NCBI GenBank assembly: GCA_009823505.1 | Contig: VZQC01009614.1 | Span: forward strand, 62,001 to 126,000 | Source: Rhizomys pruinosus | Lineage: Eukaryota > Chordata > Mammalia > Rodentia > Spalacidae | Length of the DNA: 64,000 bases | Direction of reading: 5' to 3' | Shown: positions 1 through 11,254 of the stretch, in pieces | Layout: the number at the start of each line of letters is the position of its first letter | Numbering within the stretch: the stretch's first letter is position 1 | Translations under genes and position numbers: made by a program | The notes under the pieces: model-generated | What the model was told of the DNA's origin: nothing | What the model saw: only the letters and a program-made list of their open reading frames with translations | Database searches by the model: none

Positions 1-85
1 GAGTTGAAGGGCAGCCTGGTCTACAGAGCGAGTTCCAGGACAGCTGGGGCTACAGGGAGAGCCTGTCTCGAAAAGACAAAAGAAA
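1..85 (+). repeat. B1 SINE, 3' part, cut by window edge
   Basis: The sequence opens inside the second half of a B1 (7SL-derived) SINE. The 'agcctggtctacagagcgagttccag' block and the 'cctgtctcgaaaagacaaa' end with A-rich tail are visible. A fuller copy of the same B1, with the same downstream DNA, lies at 27299-27442, so the two ends of a duplicated segment can be aligned. Confidence 0.85.
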
Positions 86-880
86 GTAACTAATAAAATT
101 ACAGGTGTATAATATCAATTAAATGTTTTACTGAGTATATGCTGCCACTTACTGATTACTCTCCAATAACTGAGGCAAAAAATTTAAGTAACCTCTAATA
201 GGTGCTTGCATAAGTTAAAACTGTTAAATTACAATAAAATCTTAGTCTTTAAGGATATAAGTTAATTTTAAGAAATAATTTCTTCTATTTTAGGATGCAG
301 TTCATTTCTGTATTTAAATGTGTTTTATATGTAAGACATTTGACCACTAGGTAAAGCATCTTTGAAGTAAACAGAGTTTTGTGTCAAGCCTAGGTAAAAC
401 ATCTCTAAACATTTAAAGAGAATTGGTCATTTAAAACCTGCTCCAAAACTTACTAAGACATATTAATGTTTGTCCTTTAGAATGATATGTTTAAAATAAC
501 TGTTCCATCCTCATATATGAAAATATTTTAGTAAGGACTTATATAGAGATAATATGACAGTCCATACCAGTAATAAAGATCTAAAGGGATTTGTTTTGAT
601 AGGTAAATGATACACTATATAGACAAGATTAATTTTTTCTAAGATCATGGTTCAGCCAAGTAATTTTAAAAACAATATGTAGAATCTGAGATCTCCCAAG
701 ACCAGCTGAAGCGCAGGAAGGTAGGCAAGAGCTGGATGCTTCAGCAAGGCTGATTGTTGTTTGACCTAATCTAGTTAATCCAGTTGTCTTTGGCTTAATT
801 GGCTTTTGTGGCTGTGGGGGCAGAGTTATCCTCCCAGATGGTAAAAAAGGTAGGGTTGTGTGAGGCTTGAGATCTGAGAT
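86..880 (+). repeat. AT-rich noncoding retroelement body (copy F)
   Basis: There is no supported coding sequence. The DNA is AT-rich and matches 27443-28250 base for base apart from many small indels. It contains a local direct repeat: a ~30-nt block with 'gagatctcccaaga' and 'agctgaagcg' occurs at about 683-713 and again at about 872-902. It belongs to the shared noncoding body described in the findings. Confidence 0.6.
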
Positions 881-889
881 CTCCCAAGA

Positions 890-2023
890 GCAGCTGAAGC
901 GAGGTACCCCCCCCATCCCCCACCACTGGGATTCAAGGCATCTGAATAAGCAAGCAAAGCAAGACTTCAACACAGGGAAGAGGCAATTGGGACTCAAATT
1001 GGAATACAGGAAAGGAGGAGCCCTAAGCCAGGAAAATGAAGAAGAGACAGCATGGGAAGGGGCAGATAATCCTGCACAAAGCTCTACCAACCCTATGGAA
1101 GATTCCTTCAGTGGGATCCCTCTGGGGATGGCCCGGGACACAGATATCAGAAACACATTTGTGAACATACTTAAAGAACTTTACAAGATTATAAAGAGGC
1201 GAATCAAAGAAAAAAAAGTTATTTTTAAAGGAAAGAGAATGAAGAACTCAAAAAGGACTAGAGAGAGAGATAATACAAACTCTGAGGAAGAATAGAAACA
1301 TTGAAAGATCCCATGCTGAAAAGATAAAGAACCAACCAGCGAAGCAAGAGCTACAGGAAGAGATGGAGAGGCTCAAAAGAAGAAAAAATACTAAAGAAAT
1401 CAGAAGGTGAAATGAAAGGAAATCAAACATTCATCCAATCAAGAGGAAAGGAACATGGAAAAAGCCTCAGAAGTATAAAGGAGGAAGCAATAAAGAATAT
1501 CACACCTGGAATATAACACAGAACAACTAAAAAACCTTAAGTAAAAGATTATCAAATTTGAAAAATACACAAAAAGTGGAACAAGCAGGGACTGTGGGAC
1601 ACTGAATGAAAATATTAAACCTCCGAATCATGGGAATAGAAGGAGAAGAATCCCAAGAGAATGGTATTGAGCAGATCTTCACCAGAAGAATAGATGAAAA
1701 CTTCCCCCAAACTAAAAAAAGATAAACCATACAAATATAAGAAGCACAAGGAAAAAAAAAAAAAGAAGTCACATATAACTCCACAAGCAGCAAAGCAGAA
1801 AAGAAACTCTCAATGCCATATCACAGTTAATGCTAACAACCCGAAACAAGAACAAAAAAACTCCTTAAGCCACAAGAGAAAACAACAAGTGACATACAAG
1901 TGACATATAAGGGGAAAGCTATCAGAATTACAACTGACTTCTCAGGTCAAACCATGAAAGCAAGAAAGAACATGGAGAAAGCATTCCCAGTGGTTAAAGG
2001 ACTATAGATGCAAACCAAGGTTA
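890..2023 (+). pseudogene. Degenerate L1 ORF1 fragment (copy 1)
   Basis: This is a decayed copy of the L1 retrotransposon ORF1 region; ORF1p is the RNA-binding chaperone of the L1 particle. An open stretch runs to 1295, rich in Lys/Glu as expected of the N-terminal/coiled-coil part. Further on, pieces in shifted frames resemble the central and C-terminal ORF1 domain (for example 'RIMGIEGEE'-like near 1630 and 'TYKGKAIRITTDFS' near 1900-1945). Several stops and frameshifts make it non-functional. The reading breaks off at the N at 2024. About 1.1 kb is repeated without visible difference at 28275-29380. Confidence 0.7.
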
Positions 2024-2024
2024 N
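2024..2024. other. Single ambiguous base (N) at a sequence junction
   Basis: The base at 2024 is N. The sequence to its left is the same as that left of the N at 29381, while the sequences to the right are unrelated. This looks like an assembly join rather than a real breakpoint. Confidence 0.95.
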
Positions 2025-3100
2025 GTTTTTTCTTTTTGGGTGTGTCATTTTTTTAGCTATAAGTGATAATCCATGAGTACAAAAGCAACCTTCCAATGTA
2101 ATAACCTAGATTCTGCAAGCTGTTTGTGCTCCAACACCCCACAGTCCCAGGGGTCTACCCAATCCAGCTTTGGGGGGTTGAGGTGTTGTATGCTTTTCAG
2201 GGTTATCAAGTTGATCAAATTATGAGTGTCAGTACTACCAGGTTGCTGTAGTTTCACCATTCCACCCAATCGCAGCCCTTACATTTTCTATCCTGTCATG
2301 CCCCCCTTATCTTTTCCCGCAATATTGTTCCCTAGTAAGGCTTAGTAAAAGGGGCGGGGGCAGGGTGGAGTGAGAAGCAAAAACGAGTACACTCTCTCTG
2401 GAGACTGTTGAGTCTTTGGACCTCTGGTCAATTCTGGGCTGTTTTCCCTTTCATGGGCTGACAGTTTGTCCAGGAAATAACCTTTTCGATCCTACTAATG
2501 AGCACAAGCAATTAGATATAATAGGTATTTAAACAGTACTAAAAGTTATGGTAGGTTAATTTGTTATAGACACATATGTTTAGATGATATGTTTATCCAT
2601 GAATTACATTTTTCCTGTTAAATATGACAGTGGGTCTTACTGTGGCTTTATAACATCTCCTAACCTGAGAGGATGTAAGCTTGTGGCAATCAAGCCATGG
2701 TTTATCCCTCCAAGGAGAGAGCCAATTAGCCAATTAGAGAGTAGGGATTACAGGCATATGGCTGCCGTATCTTGCTGCCACCAGAGATATTTCCAGCACA
2801 GGAGAGGTGATCTAAAATTGCTGGTGCTGACAGTGGGAGTCTTTAAGAACACTTTCTTCCCCTAAGCAAAGTTAAAAAATGGTTTTGTAAGCATTTCTAA
2901 TATGTTCTAGCCTTTTTAATACAAATTTGTCTTTGGTCCTCATTTTAAAAAGTTTTTTTTTATCATTGCTTCAACTTGTTTCTGATTACACTTCAGCTTC
3001 TTGTCCATCTCATAGATAACTGTTTTTGGTGTTCAGCTCTGTTCACATAATATTTGCCTATTTTTAAAGGATTATTTTAGATTTTGACATCCTTTAAGTA

Positions 3101-3106
<6 letters not shown>
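2025..3106. other. Unassigned noncoding stretch
   Basis: I recognise no gene or repeat family here. Open frames are short and have no family resemblance. A small tandem 'gccaattagccaattag' lies near 2719. The sequence is moderately AT-rich and may be further internal DNA of the retroelement whose LTR starts at 3705, or flank. Confidence 0.4.
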
Positions 3107-3131
<25 letters not shown>

Positions 3132-3160
3132 TTATTTATTTATTTATTTATTTATTTTTT
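3107..3160. repeat. (TA)n / (TTTA)n simple repeat
   Basis: An alternating TA run passes into TTTA repeats and directly abuts an antisense B1. The TTTA part is on the minus strand an A-rich SINE tail. Confidence 0.95.
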
Positions 3161-3333
3161 TGTCTTTTTGAGACTATGGGTCTCCCTGTAGCTCTGTGGC
3201 TGTCCTGGGGAAACTACTAACCTATGTAACCCTAGGCTTGGGCCTTGAACCTCACCACAGATATCCGCCTGCCCTCTGCCTCCCAAGTGCTAGGATTAAA
3301 AGGCGGGTGCCACCACACCAACATTCCCGGCCC
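3161..3333 (-). repeat. B1 SINE, antisense
   Basis: Read on the minus strand this is a B1 with 'cctttaatcc..gcacttggg'-type internal promoter, the 'ggtctacagag'-type middle and a 3' 'tctcaaaaagaca' end. The copy is diverged. AT-rich DNA at 3341-3440 follows. Confidence 0.85.
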
Positions 3334-3704
3334 AGGTATATCATATAATATATATATAATACTATATATATATATTTATACCTATATTTTAATTATAATA
3401 TATGTAATATAATACATTAATTTAATATATAAACAATATGATATTGAGTAATAATATAGCAACAATGACAATATCGGTATTTGTACCATTGAACATGGCT
3501 TCGGGATTCGGTTTTGGACAGGGATTAAATACGTATGAGGTTTGTTCCAACCATCCCTGTCTCCTTCCCACATGGACTTAGAGTAAGGATGACACAGCAA
3601 TGAAAAAAATGGAGCAGAGAGGCAAAATCTAAAAATTGGGGTTATACCATGTTACTATTAAATACAGTCAAGGAGTTCTGGTGTGCTATGGAATCTTCAG
3701 GTGG

Positions 3705-4033
3705 TTGTTTAGGTCTTGGGTTCCTCTAGAAATTCCAAATGTGACGCATCAGTTTGTGTCCACTTCAATATTCCAGAGGCAGAGTCATATCTTCTGAACC
3801 TTCTATATTTGAAGTTCCCTCTTACCTTGGTAAGTCCTGACCTCTATGGGCGGAGTCCAATGGGCTGGGCCCAAGTCACCATCTGCTCCCTGCTTCCCTA
3901 ATTTGGCTGCCACCCATGTGCACACAAGTTTCAGCCCAACTCTGGCAGTTCCAATGGAAAAGTAAACTATGTTCCTGGAGTGAGTGAAGTCTCATGTGCC
4001 TTTTTATCTGGGGGTTCTCACCTTTACGTAACA
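3705..4033 (+). repeat. LTR of an ERV with tRNA-His-like primer site (5' copy)
   Basis: The segment begins TGTTTAGGTC and ends in ACA. It aligns with 14859-15139 in its start and particularly in its last ~90 bases ('agttccaatgga..gtaaactatgtt', 'cctttttatctgggg.ttc'). A primer-binding-like site follows three bases later. These points make it a 5' LTR of an otherwise noncoding element. Exact boundaries are inferred from the TG...CA rule and the alignment of the two copies. Confidence 0.65.
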
Positions 4034-4036
4034 TAA

Positions 4037-4054
4037 TGGTGCTATGACTCTTTT
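4037..4054 (+). other. Primer-binding-site-like sequence (tRNA-His type)
   Basis: TGGTGCtaTGACTC sits three bases after the LTR end. It matches the first part of the known tRNA-His primer site (as used by HERV-H-like elements) except for two bases; the last four bases do not match. The position relative to the LTR supports the call. Confidence 0.5.
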
Positions 4055-4540
4055 GTGTTAGCTAGACAGAATGAGGGCTGAGGTGTTTTGGATTGGGTAG
4101 ATTGCTTGCTGGCTCGCCCCTTGAAAAGAACCTAACATTTTCTGGACCCCCATGGGAATGCTGCTCTAGAAAGCATTAATTTCTCCAGAGTTTTCACATC
4201 TTCCATGTATTCACAACAAGGTAATTCCCTCTCTGCTCTCCCTCAGCACTCTTCCTCCTTTCTTCTCTCTCTCCTCTTTCTCCCCCACTCTGCCTCTCGG
4301 ACGTTCTCTCTCCTCTCTTTGCTTTTCTTCACAGCCTTAGCACACTGCCACCATTTTGAACCCACTGAAATTTGCAGACTCTCTCCCTGTGGTACCAAGT
4401 CTGCCACACTCCTACCACTTTCTGTAGTCTTTGGGTGGCTGATACTGCAGACTAGGGTCCTGTTAAAGTGACCTCTCCTAGCCCGTGTGTCCTCAATGGT
4501 ATGTCTGGCACGCCCTTCACAAGGCTTTATTATACAGGTC
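4055..4540. other. Noncoding leader-like DNA with pyrimidine tract
   Basis: A CT-rich run at about 4232-4332 ends in 'ttcttcacag', a good-looking 3' splice-site context. No coding region is supported. It lies between the tRNA-His-type element's primer site and the inserted class II ERV, so it is probably that element's 5' leader. Confidence 0.4.
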
Positions 4541-4997
4541 TGAGGGGCCTTTATTGTCAGCTGGTCTTTAAGTAATAAAGAACATTCGGCCTTAAAGGAA
4601 GGTAAAAGTTTGGTAGATGCACTGAATAGGCCCAGGTTTGTATTTGAAACGTTTTCTGATTAATTTTGCCTTCTCTGCTACTCTGACCTTTAAGGTGGGA
4701 TTTTGTTTTCTACACCGTTTTTTGGCCACCGTAGGTGTTCCTCTTTGGTGTTTTTGCCTTTATTATTATAGTCCTTGTTCTTGTAGTGCTTGTAATAAAG
4801 GAGTTCCTGCTTGATTAGACTCCCTGTCTCATCTGATTGTCTTTGGGAAAGGAAGGCTGGGGAACCGGCTGGGGGAGCACGCAGACAGCACACTCGCCTT
4901 TCCCTTACCCCCATCGCAGGGAACCCTGAGGACCAGCCTGCTGGTCTAGGATTGCTGGTGATTGGATGAGGAGGGACCTCCCCTCCTCCGCCTCCCT
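4541..4997 (+). repeat. 5' LTR of class II ERV
   Basis: It starts TGAGGGGCCT, matching TGAGGAGCCT at the start of the 3' LTR. An AATAAA-type signal lies near 4794. The end is set by the primer-binding site that follows. It is 457 bp against 380 bp for the 3' LTR, so the two have diverged by indels as well as substitutions, which suggests an old insertion. Confidence 0.7.
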
Positions 4998-5017
4998 TGC
5001 GCGCCCAAACGTGGGGC
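4998..5017 (+). other. Primer-binding site, tRNA-Lys1,2 type, mutated
   Basis: The sequence reads TGcGCGCCCaAACGTGGGGC, i.e. the tRNA-Lys1,2 primer site with two small insertions. This primer is typical of betaretroviruses of the type D group and of several class II ERVs. Confidence 0.7.
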
Positions 5018-5085
5018 TCAATTGAAGTCGTCTCGATCGGGGCCAAATCATCTTTGCTACGGTCGAGTTGATGTTACCTGAAAAG

Positions 5086-6843
5086 AATGGGTAACACAAA
5101 CCAATAAGTTATGAGGAGACGCCAGCCCTTAAAGCCTGAGTATAATGCATGGCAAGGGATGCATGCTTGGGGTTTGCGCGCTAAATTTCTGACTCCAGTG
5201 CACTAAAGGTGTGGGAGACAGTGTTACATTTGCCTCCCTGAGTTGCTGCTGAGAATTTGTTTGATTGGGACACTTGGGCCAGAATTGAGCAGCTGTTGCA
5301 GCAGAAAGAGATTCATTTGGGGATTGACCCTCCGTTGGGTTTTTATCCTGCTTAATGGTCGGCCCCTTGTAAGTTGTTGTGCTTTAGCCCAAGGAACGCT
5401 TAAGCCCTTTCATTCTCTGCCTCCTGTTTTCCTGATCTAAAAGGTTTGTCGATCAAAGGCCTTGCCTACTGTGGATGATTTGCAAAAAAAGTGTTTAAAG
5501 GAGTGAATATCTATCAAAGTTGCTGGGAGAGCAGGAGAATCGGCCCCCTTTTCCAGATCAGATTTATGGGAAGCTTCCAGTGCTTCCCAGAAGAACCATC
5601 TTGTGGGGAGGGTCCTCTTTCATGTCTTCTTTTTTATCCTCTCACCTCTTTCTCTCACACCGCCTCCCATCCCCCTCTTGGGAGGGAGCCCCTGGGACCC
5701 CCACACCCCGGTGGGTGGAGGAGAGGACAAGACCACTCTCATATAATGAGCTTGAGTGGGAAGTGGAGGGTAGAGGACTGCTGAAACATTTCCAGTTAAT
5801 TTGAACCTGGGAGGGAACCGTCCTGCTGCCTGGTACCTTACCTTGGAAGGCTCCAGGATTCTTTTAAGGAGTCTTTTTATATGAGGGCAATGGGTTCTAG
5901 AGGAATGGGCCCCAAGTCCCTGGGCGAGCACACTGAGCTGTTATCCAGGATCTAGCCCATCAGTCATGTACTACCAAAGACTGGATGGACCTTGCTAAGG
6001 CTATCCTGCCGAGCCCTACATTCATCAAATGGTGTGCTCTATGGGTTTAAGGAGTGCACATGTCACATTCAGGTGGAAGAGAAAGCAGGCAGCTAAATCC
6101 TCCATTCCCATCTGATTCAGCGATGATTGTTCTGGTACCTAGGTTTGGGCACTTGATGTATCACTCAGTTTCTACCAGGCTTCAGCAGGCCACCATTGGT
6201 GCCCCCTATGCAGACCAGGTCTGGGTCATTGGACTGGCTGCATGGAAGAAGCTGGATGAGGGGTCCACGGAGGCACACATTGCAGGGATCACTCAGAAAC
6301 CAACTGAGTCCCTCCCTGAGTTCATAGACAGGGTAGAGAAGAGCTTGCAATGCAAGCTCCCCCTGGGCAGTTGAGGGATCAGTTTACTAAGCTTCTGGAA
6401 TGGGGGGTGTGTGAAGGGAGACTGTAAACTGGCATGTGCTGGCCTTAAAGACAGATCCATGGGCCAATGGATAATCGCCTCCAAAGATGTGGGGGACACA
6501 ATCACAGCAGACAAGATCCATGACAGCTGCTTTACAGGCTCACAGGGGCGCTGACCTCAGCCTTGACCTGAGCCTTTGCCACCATGTCTGGAGGAAAAGG
6601 GGGGGAGGCACTGGGACTCCTGGAAGAGGAACTGGCCTGTGCTTCAGGTGTGGCCAGATGGGACACTTCAACTTCAAGAGAAACTGTCCTGAAAAGGGCA
6701 CTAAGCCTTGGCCTAGTCCCAGCGGACAAAGGAGTTCAGGTAAGGCCCTGACCACTCCTTGTCCTCAGTGCCATAAGGGATACAATTGGCAAAGGGAATG
6801 CTGCTCCAAATTTGACATCAAAGGAAAGCCTTTAATTGACTAG
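5086..6843 (+). pseudogene. gag: gag remnant of class II ERV
   Basis: Gag is the structural polyprotein of the particle. A MGN start (Gly2 available for myristoylation) at 5086 runs into a stop after six codons. At 6054-6374 is a capsid C-terminal piece with a major-homology-region-like stretch (ITQKPTESLPEFIDRVEKSL). At 6487-6843 lies nucleocapsid with one knuckle CFRCGQMGHFNFKRNC (one residue longer than CX2CX4HX4C) and a second CPQCHKGYNWQREC, in which the zinc-binding His position is Asn. Stops and frame changes between these pieces make it a pseudogene. The double knuckle separates class II from class I ERVs, which usually have one. Confidence 0.7.
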
Positions 6844-7229
6844 GTTAATGGAGGGACTCCTCTCTTCAAGCCATTACCCCTTTATTTTTCAAGTTGTAGG
6901 TTGGGCGACCTGAGGCCCTTCTCAAAAGGGGAAGAAGCCAGGGTCCCTTTTGACCGCTGGCTTACAATTCGAGCCGGTGGCCAAACTGTGACCCATCCTA
7001 ATCACGTATCCCTTGAGACATTTGAGGCAGTAGTCCCTTCCTATAACAAAATTACTATTCTTATGTCTTCCCTATTGACTTAGGGATTTAGAAAGGTTGT
7101 GCAAAAATAATAATCAAGTAGTCCTGGCCTTGGAAGGATTCTTAGCAGGTTTGGATTGCCATTATGAACCTCATAGGTGGGTGACATCCTTCTGTGCCCT
7201 CAATTGGGACACCCCCCCAACTCTTTGCT

Positions 7230-8460
7230 CAAAAGCCCTTAGTGAGAACCTGTAACGTGTTCACTGATGAGGGGTGTGGCTTGGGGCTGCAGTGGTAGTG
7301 TTTCCAGAAGGTAGTAATGAATCTCAGAGATATGTACATGCCTGTGAAGGCTCAGCCCAGTTTAAAGAACTCATGGCCATTGTCCTGGCCCTGAGCAAGG
7401 TAAGTAAACCCATGGATCTGTTCTCAGGTGGTTTATATGTGGTCAACCTTCTCTCTGGCTTGCTAGGCTCTTATGTTCAGCTGGATGGAAATCCTATTAC
7501 CCCTTTAATGATTCACGTTCACATGCTTCTTAGAGAAAGATAGGATCCTATCTATCTACAACACCTTAGAGGGCATCAAGGCCTGCCTGGGTTCCTAGCC
7601 CAGGGTAATTCAGAGGTGGAGAAAATGGCCTCTGCCCAGGTCTTGTCAGCTGGCCTGAGTGAGGCTCAAGGGTTACATGACCTCACCTATGTAAGTTGGA
7701 GGGGCCTTCATAAGATATTTCCTCAGGTCCCTCAAAGCTTTAAGAAAAATTGTATGTAGTTATAAGTCTTTCCAGCCTTTCTTACAGGTACTGCCTTTAC
7801 AGCAATAGGGGGTAAACCCCAGGGGACTTAAGCCTAATTCCCTGTGGCAAACAGATGTGACTCATATGCCATTTGGAAAGCTCAAGTATGTCTTTGTGTT
7901 CATTGACACATTCTCACACGCCTGTTGGGCTACAGCTCATACAGGGGGAAAAGTTCAAACATGCCCAGTCCTATTTCCTCCAGTGTTTTGCTATCCTGGG
8001 ATTACCCCCAACGAATCAAAACTGATAATGGGCCATGTTTTGTAAGAGTCTACAGGACTTCTTTTCTCTCTGGGGTATCCAACATAATACATTAATCCCG
8101 TACAACCCCCAAGGCCAGGCCATCGTAGAACACAATCACCAAAACATAAAGACTCAATTACAAAAACAAAAAGGCGGGAATAAGACCCCACCAGCAATTG
8201 GGCATGGTCTTGTTCACTATTAATATTCTCAATTTTCAGAAAAATCAACTGGAGTCCCGATTCCAAAAAAATTGGGGATGCCAGGAACAAAGGCCAGAGG
8301 TGCGGGTAAAATGGAAAGACCCCCTTCCATGGCAATGGAGAGGCCCAGATCCATTGTAACCATCTGGGCCTGGGTTTGGCTGTGTCTAACCTATAGGAGA
8401 TCCAAACCCTATATGGGTGCCTGCTAAAGATCTCAAATTCTGTTGTCGGGGGAAGATGAC
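7230..8460 (+). pseudogene. pol: pol remnant (RNase H and integrase) of class II ERV
   Basis: RNase H starts near 7258 (FTDE...) and continues in the frame at 7274-7543, with the Glu-containing helix 'FKELMAIVLAL'; the C-terminal His region 'LRGHQGLPGFLAQGN' is at about 7562-7610. Integrase core follows: DVTHMPFGK (about 7857) and FVFIDTFS. Downstream, 'YNPQGQAIVEHNHQ' (about 8100) carries the Glu of the DDE triad. A C-terminal 'WKDPLPWQWRGPDP'-like DNA-binding piece ends near 8440. The zinc-binding HHCC segment is not intact. Multiple stops interrupt all parts, and reverse transcriptase is missing upstream. Confidence 0.7.
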
Positions 8461-8659
8461 CCTGACCAGTCAGAGCCACCTGCCCATGAAAGATAGAATA
8501 AAGAAAGAAAAAAGGAATGGTGGCTGTGCATTAGACTTAGCAAGCTCCTGACTAATACCCGCGGAAGAGGAAAAAAGAAAAGGAAGGAGAAAGAAAACAA
8601 ACAAGGGCCATAACCAGGTCCTGGGCACAAACACCCTTGAGATGGTATTTCTATTTGTT

Positions 8660-9300
8660 TGTTTCTCCACAGGAGTATGTCAAGGCCTGGATGGTTGGCA
8701 TTGCTGGTCATCACAGCAACAGACATCATAGCAGGACTCATCCTGATAATGACTCTGATAGTTTTGGATTTGGTGGAGGAGCTCAGCTGAGCCAACGTGA
8801 CCCATTAAGGACTGCTAAAAACATCAACTTTCCTGTTTCTGCTTGTGTCTGGATCACTTCTCCTGTGCTCATGGGATTCACTAACAAAAAAAGAACTTGG
8901 GACCTTTTGGGACAAACTGGGGGAGTTTGGACTTTTGATACTCATGGGATATGCATGGGGGGTCTGCTTTGTCTGGATGCACCTTCTCCTGTGCTCATGG
9001 ATTCTCAAAAAAAGAACTTGGGACCACAAACTGGGGGAGTTTGGACTTTTGATACTCATGGGATATGCATGGGGGGAGTTGCTTTGGAGTTATGTAATCA
9101 ACATTCTGGGGCCACTACAACCCAGGGTTTGATTACATAAACCAACTAAGTTACATAACGCAGTGGATTTAGACTAATTTGGTAAAAACATCACCAATTG
9201 TATTATGAGCCCTTTCACCTGGGCAAAGTGGGGCTTGTATATAGTTGTGGGTCTTGTTCTCTGATGGCTTATTTTTGCTGTAAGGAGTGATTCATTGTGA
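8660..9300 (+). pseudogene. env: env remnant with internal tandem repeat
   Basis: After integrase there is a short hydrophobic reading (LALLVITATDIIAGLILIMT, about 8692-8751) that could be the env leader or an anchor. A ~126-bp tandem duplication follows (8857-8982 and 8983-about 9080). Near 9208-9270 the reading 'FTWAKWGLYIVVGLVL' looks like the membrane-proximal end and anchor of a class II TM subunit. The surface subunit is absent. The assignment rests on position and hydrophobicity, so it is tentative apart from the last piece. Confidence 0.45.
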
Positions 9301-9514
9301 TACCAGAATTCAGCAAAAAATGACCATGCTCACAGAAATACTTGGGGAAGAACCAGCTTGAGAGCCGGTCCTTGAGAGCCCTGGGTTCAGTTGGCATTAC
9401 AGGAGGTTGCTTGGAACCCATGAAGTGCTGACACCCCAATGGTAGTAGCCACCTTGCACAGGTGCTCCTAAAGAGGTCTGCCACATGGGGACCTTGAAGC
9501 ACACTTCCCTTTAC

Positions 9515-9529
9515 AAAAAAAAAGGGGAA
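9515..9529 (+). other. Polypurine tract of class II ERV
   Basis: A purine run of nine A and four G plus AA directly precedes the 3' LTR start TGAGGAGCCT. This is where plus-strand DNA synthesis is primed in reverse transcription. Confidence 0.75.
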
Positions 9530-9530
9530 C

Positions 9531-9910
9531 TGAGGAGCCTTTTGTCAAGCTCACCGTCGAAGTAAACAAGATGGTGCTAAAGGAAGTAAGTATGGACTGG
9601 CCTAGGCTGTGTTTTGAAAACTCTTTCTGAAAAGCCTCTAGCTAATTCTGACCTTTATGATGATTGGCTTCCCATTTCACTCCATGTGCCTTCCCTTGTG
9701 GTTTTTGCCTTAATAAGCTGCTGTAGTGCTTATATGTTCTTGTTGACTAGACCTCGCCTGTTAGGGTCTGATATTGTCTCAGAGTTAAAGGAAGGCTGTT
9801 GGAGCAGGTGGACCAGCAGCACTTACCTTTCCCTAACCTCACATCAAGGGAACCCTCGAGGCTGGCCTGCTGGATCGGAGCTGGAATGGAGAGGACACCT
9901 TATTCCCACA
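9531..9910 (+). repeat. 3' LTR of class II ERV
   Basis: It aligns with 4541-4997, especially 'gtagtgctt..', 'ggaaggctg' and 'aagggaaccctcgaggctggcctgctgg'. It ends in CCCACA. Confidence 0.7.
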
Positions 9911-11254
9911 TAAGGTCTTGTCTGTATTTCTAAGTTTAAGTAAGGGTGCTTCCTTAATACTCAAAAGTACTAAAAAAACTAAGGCTGAGTTTTCCTGCTC
10001 TGCGCTGTGCAGCTTTGCTTCCCTTCCCCACCTTCTCACTATCTATGCATGCCATGTGCTACTGCTGCTACCCCTTAAATTGGTGGCTTTTTTTTTCCTG
10101 TTTTGGCTTACCCCCTCTTTCCACTACATCCCCATTCATTATCCATAGGAAACAGGTAGAAGCGAGACATGGTGGTCTCATATGCCCTGTTTCCATGGCA
10201 GCTGCGCTAACCACACCCACTCCTTCACAGTGGCCATCTTAGCTATGTTTACCATTTCCATGGTACTTAAACTGAGTTTTGTTTTTCTACTGTTTTTTTT
10301 CAATCTGTTTAAATACAATGCAATTTTCCATTTTAACTTTTGTATATGGAATAGTTTAATTTTTTAAATAGGGTTTTGTTTGAGATTTTTACACCAACTC
10401 CATCTGGCTTTTTAAAAGCAAATGCTATTTTTGTTTTTGTTTTTTTAATATTTTGTTTTACAAGACTTTTACTTATTCTTAAGGAATATTTCAGATTTTG
10501 GCATTTTCCATTTCAATGGTTTTTTTTATAAATCCCATTTTATTCCAGAAATCCATTTTTGTTTCTGCTTCTGTATCCAAGTCTCTGTATTTGAGATTAA
10601 CAAGGTGTCCACTGCACTCCATCCCACCTGGCATCCAGATCTTACCTTAGGCAGTAAAGTTTCACCTGGCTACCCGGATCGCTTCCTTTAAATGGGATTT
10701 TTTTTTGGGTATTCTTTTCCACTAACAATAAATTTATTCTCAAATTAAAATTAAGACGTAATTCAACAAGCCATAGTCTGCCTGCTTGTCTGCATACCCA
10801 CCTGTTCAGGCAATGACACAACAACACTTCTTTTCAGGTCATAGCAACACAACACAACACACACGCAACACACACAAACACACGGGAGGCGTGTTGCGAG
10901 ATCACACATCACACACACACACATAACAACCAAACTGACCCACCCAGAGATCTCTGTTACTGCATAAGCAGCAGTTATATGGCACGGAGGCTAGGCTGTT
11001 CCCACTTGAGTAGATGTCTTAAATTCTAATTGATTCTGTGTAAATGTGACATTTAAAAATAATGGTTCCTCAGCCCTGCACAATGATGGAAAACTTTAGA
11101 TTTGCATGTTGCAGGCGGAGGATCAGGAAAACTGAGAAACTTCTGTGCCATTGACATCAGGCAGTTATTCCTGGGACCAAACATCTAATGCACCTATGAA
11201 AAAAAAAAAAGGGGAATTTTCCCAATTGTCCAGAGTTAACAGATACAATTAAGT
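9911..11254. other. Noncoding DNA right of class II ERV
   Basis: No gene is recognised. It is T-rich, with a degenerate CA-rich stretch at 10847-10925 and an A11-G4 purine run near 11200-11214 that resembles a polypurine tract but has no LTR start behind it. It is probably internal DNA of the element with LTRs at 3705 and 14859. Confidence 0.45.

Larger units (their letters stand above)
4541..9910 (+). mobile_element. Class II (betaretrovirus-like) ERV, defective
   Basis: The provirus is about 5.4 kb. LTRs at 4541-4997 and 9531-9910 align along most of their length. A primer site at 4998 and a polypurine tract at 9515-9529 bracket the internal region. Between them are fragments of gag (capsid and two zinc knuckles), RNase H, integrase and a bit of env transmembrane protein. 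Protease and reverse transcriptase are not recognisable and are probably deleted, because only about 500 bp separate nucleocapsid and RNase H. A weak 5-bp direct repeat (aggtc, 4536-4540 and 9913-9917) may be the target duplication. It sits inside the element bounded by the LTRs at 3705 and 14859. Confidence 0.8.

Noticed and set aside
6901..7083. Possible protease or RT of the class II ERV
   Set aside because: No DTG or YXDD motif or other RT landmark can be read; left unassigned.
7991..8479. A 162-codon minus-strand frame
   Set aside because: It is antisense to the integrase remnant and has no family features.
11200..11214. A11-G4 run as a polypurine tract with an LTR behind it
   Set aside because: No TG-start or LTR-like sequence follows, and no partner LTR was found.
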